Assembly: GCA_039105265.1 (NCBI GenBank)
Contig: JAPFFF010000014.1
Location: 744,001-808,000, forward strand
Length of the DNA stretch: 64,000 nucleotides
Direction of reading: 5' to 3'
Source of the DNA: Tritrichomonas musculus
Taxonomy: Eukaryota > Parabasalia > Tritrichomonadida > Tritrichomonadidae
Shown here: positions 63,120-64,000 of the stretch, one piece after another
Position numbering within the stretch: the first letter of the stretch is position 1
Layout of the letters: the number at the start of each line of letters is the position of its first letter
Notes under the pieces: model-generated
What the model saw: only the letters and a program-made list of their open reading frames with translations
The model's database searches: none
Told to the model about the DNA's origin: nothing
Made by a program: the position numbers and the translations under genes

Positions 63120-64000
63120 ATGGATGATGAATCTGCCCCATTTCTATGCCCACCTAAAGATACATCCTCTCCAAAATGGGATGAAATAGAAGCAGCTCTT
63201 TCTAATATGTCTGATCAAGATACTCAAATTCAAGCCCTTAAACAACTTATTCAATATCAAGTTTCAGGTGAAAGCCCACCCGAATCAGTTTTAATGAAAA
63301 CCATTCAATATACCGCTACATCAAGTAATCACACAATTAAAAAGCTCTTATTTCTTTATTATGAAGTTGTTAATACACGAGATCGAAAAGGAAATTTAAA
63401 AAATGAGTTTTGGCTTATTTGTGATGCACTTAGAAATGATCTTATTCACCCAAATGAATATTTACGTTCTGCAGCTTTACGACTTGTATCAAAATTCCAA
63501 GAACCTGAATTAATTGGCCCTCTTGTTTCAACTATAAGCCAATCATTAACTCATCATTCAGCATATGTTCGTCGTCATGCAGTCGTCGCAATCGGCAGAA
63601 TTAATCAAAGATGGCCAAATCTTGCTCCAGATGCACCTCAAGACATTGCTGAACTTCTTCGCGTTGAAAATGATGGCGCATGCCGTCGAGTTGCTTTTCT
63701 TGTTCTTTGTGATATTTCTCGAGATTTAGCAGCTGAATTTCTTGATGAAGTGGTTGATCAATCCCTATTAAATTTGTCACAATCGATGCAACTTACAGCA
63801 ACAGCTTTAATTAAAAGCCTTTGTAGTGATAAGAGAAAGGCTTCATATTTACCAGCATTACTTGAACTTCTTGGCTCTCCCTCACCAGGTGTCCAATTAG
63901 CATCAGCTCTTACACTGCTTGATTTAACTTCTTCTATGACAGCATCACGAGCTGGTCTTACGACATTAGTCAATATTATGTTAACAGTTCCAAACTCATC
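63120..64000 (+). CDS. Coatomer subunit beta (beta-COP), N-terminal part
   Basis: Subunit of the COPI coat that drives retrograde Golgi-to-ER transport. The gene starts at ATG 63120 (MDDESAPFLCPP) and stays open to the window edge, about 293 codons of an expected ~900 or more. Adaptin-N solenoid blocks match beta-COP: SNHTIKKLLFLYYEVV, FWLICDALRNDLIHPNEYLR, AALRLVSKFQEPELI, HSAYVRRHAVVAIGRI and DGACRRVAFLVLCDI. It is partial because of the window end, not because of damage. Confidence 0.95.
   Translation, partial: MDDESAPFLCPPKDTSSPKWDEIEAALSNMSDQDTQIQALKQLIQYQVSGESPPESVLMKTIQYTATSSNHTIKKLLFLYYEVVNTRDRKGNLKNEFWLICDALRNDLIHPNEYLRSAALRLVSKFQEPELIGPLVSTISQSLTHHSAYVRRHAVVAIGRINQRWPNLAPDAPQDIAELLRVENDGACRRVAFLVLCDISRDLAAEFLDEVVDQSLLNLSQSMQLTATALIKSLCSDKRKASYLPALLELLGSPSPGVQLASALTLLDLTSSMTASRAGLTTLVNIMLTVPNS

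Overview
The window is about three-quarters A+T or more. Its genes appear intronless and start a few bases after TCA-type initiator motifs, and long gene-poor stretches are packed with DNA transposons. The ubiquitin variant (His12, Thr19, Arg22, Asp25), the very short 5' leaders with TCACTT-like sites, and the mix of hAT, Mutator, mariner/pogo-like, Kolobok-like and Maverick-like elements all suggest a parabasalid, most likely a Tritrichomonas-like trichomonad. The organism call is inference; the features are read from the sequence.

Layout. 1-10 kb: an inverted-repeat element, an intact hAT transposase gene (2.5-4.2 kb) and AT-rich filler with small inverted-repeat elements. 10-22.5 kb: a gene block with a divergent cofilin/F-actin-capping-alpha pair, a dynamin-related GTPase, a hAT-type MITE with a perfect 8-bp target duplication, a Ded1/DDX3-like helicase, a divergent cullin, and a BAR-like/SH3 protein. 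22.5-46 kb: almost entirely mobile or repetitive DNA. It holds a MITE with an 8-bp duplication, a 411-bp tandem array, a broken pogo-like transposase, a MITE with a 10-bp duplication, a small TTAA-flanked element, a mariner 3' remnant, a degraded Maverick/Polinton-like fragment, a broken Mutator-like transposase, and two abutting TTAA-flanked elements. The larger of these two (about 8 kb) carries an intact Kolobok-like transposase and a nested TA-flanked MITE. 46-64 kb: a second gene block with a BAR-like protein carrying a (QTPAPx)n tail, a serine hydrolase, two further MITEs (one a Kolobok-like relative), an eIF4E-like protein, a macrodomain-like protein, two helical-repeat proteins flanking a two-unit polyubiquitin gene, ribosomal protein L5, Vps11 and the start of beta-COP (runs off the end).

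Host genes fall into three themes: actin turnover and membrane shaping (cofilin, CapZ-alpha, dynamin, two BAR-like proteins, Vps11, beta-COP), ubiquitin-type control (polyubiquitin, cullin, the Vps11 RING), and translation (L5, eIF4E, the DEAD-box helicase). They are separate transcription units, so I do not claim an operon. The most striking structure is the transposon landscape, above all the TTAA-flanked family, and a recurring CTTTTTGA / TCAAAAAG motif that often sits as an inverted pair or hairpin.
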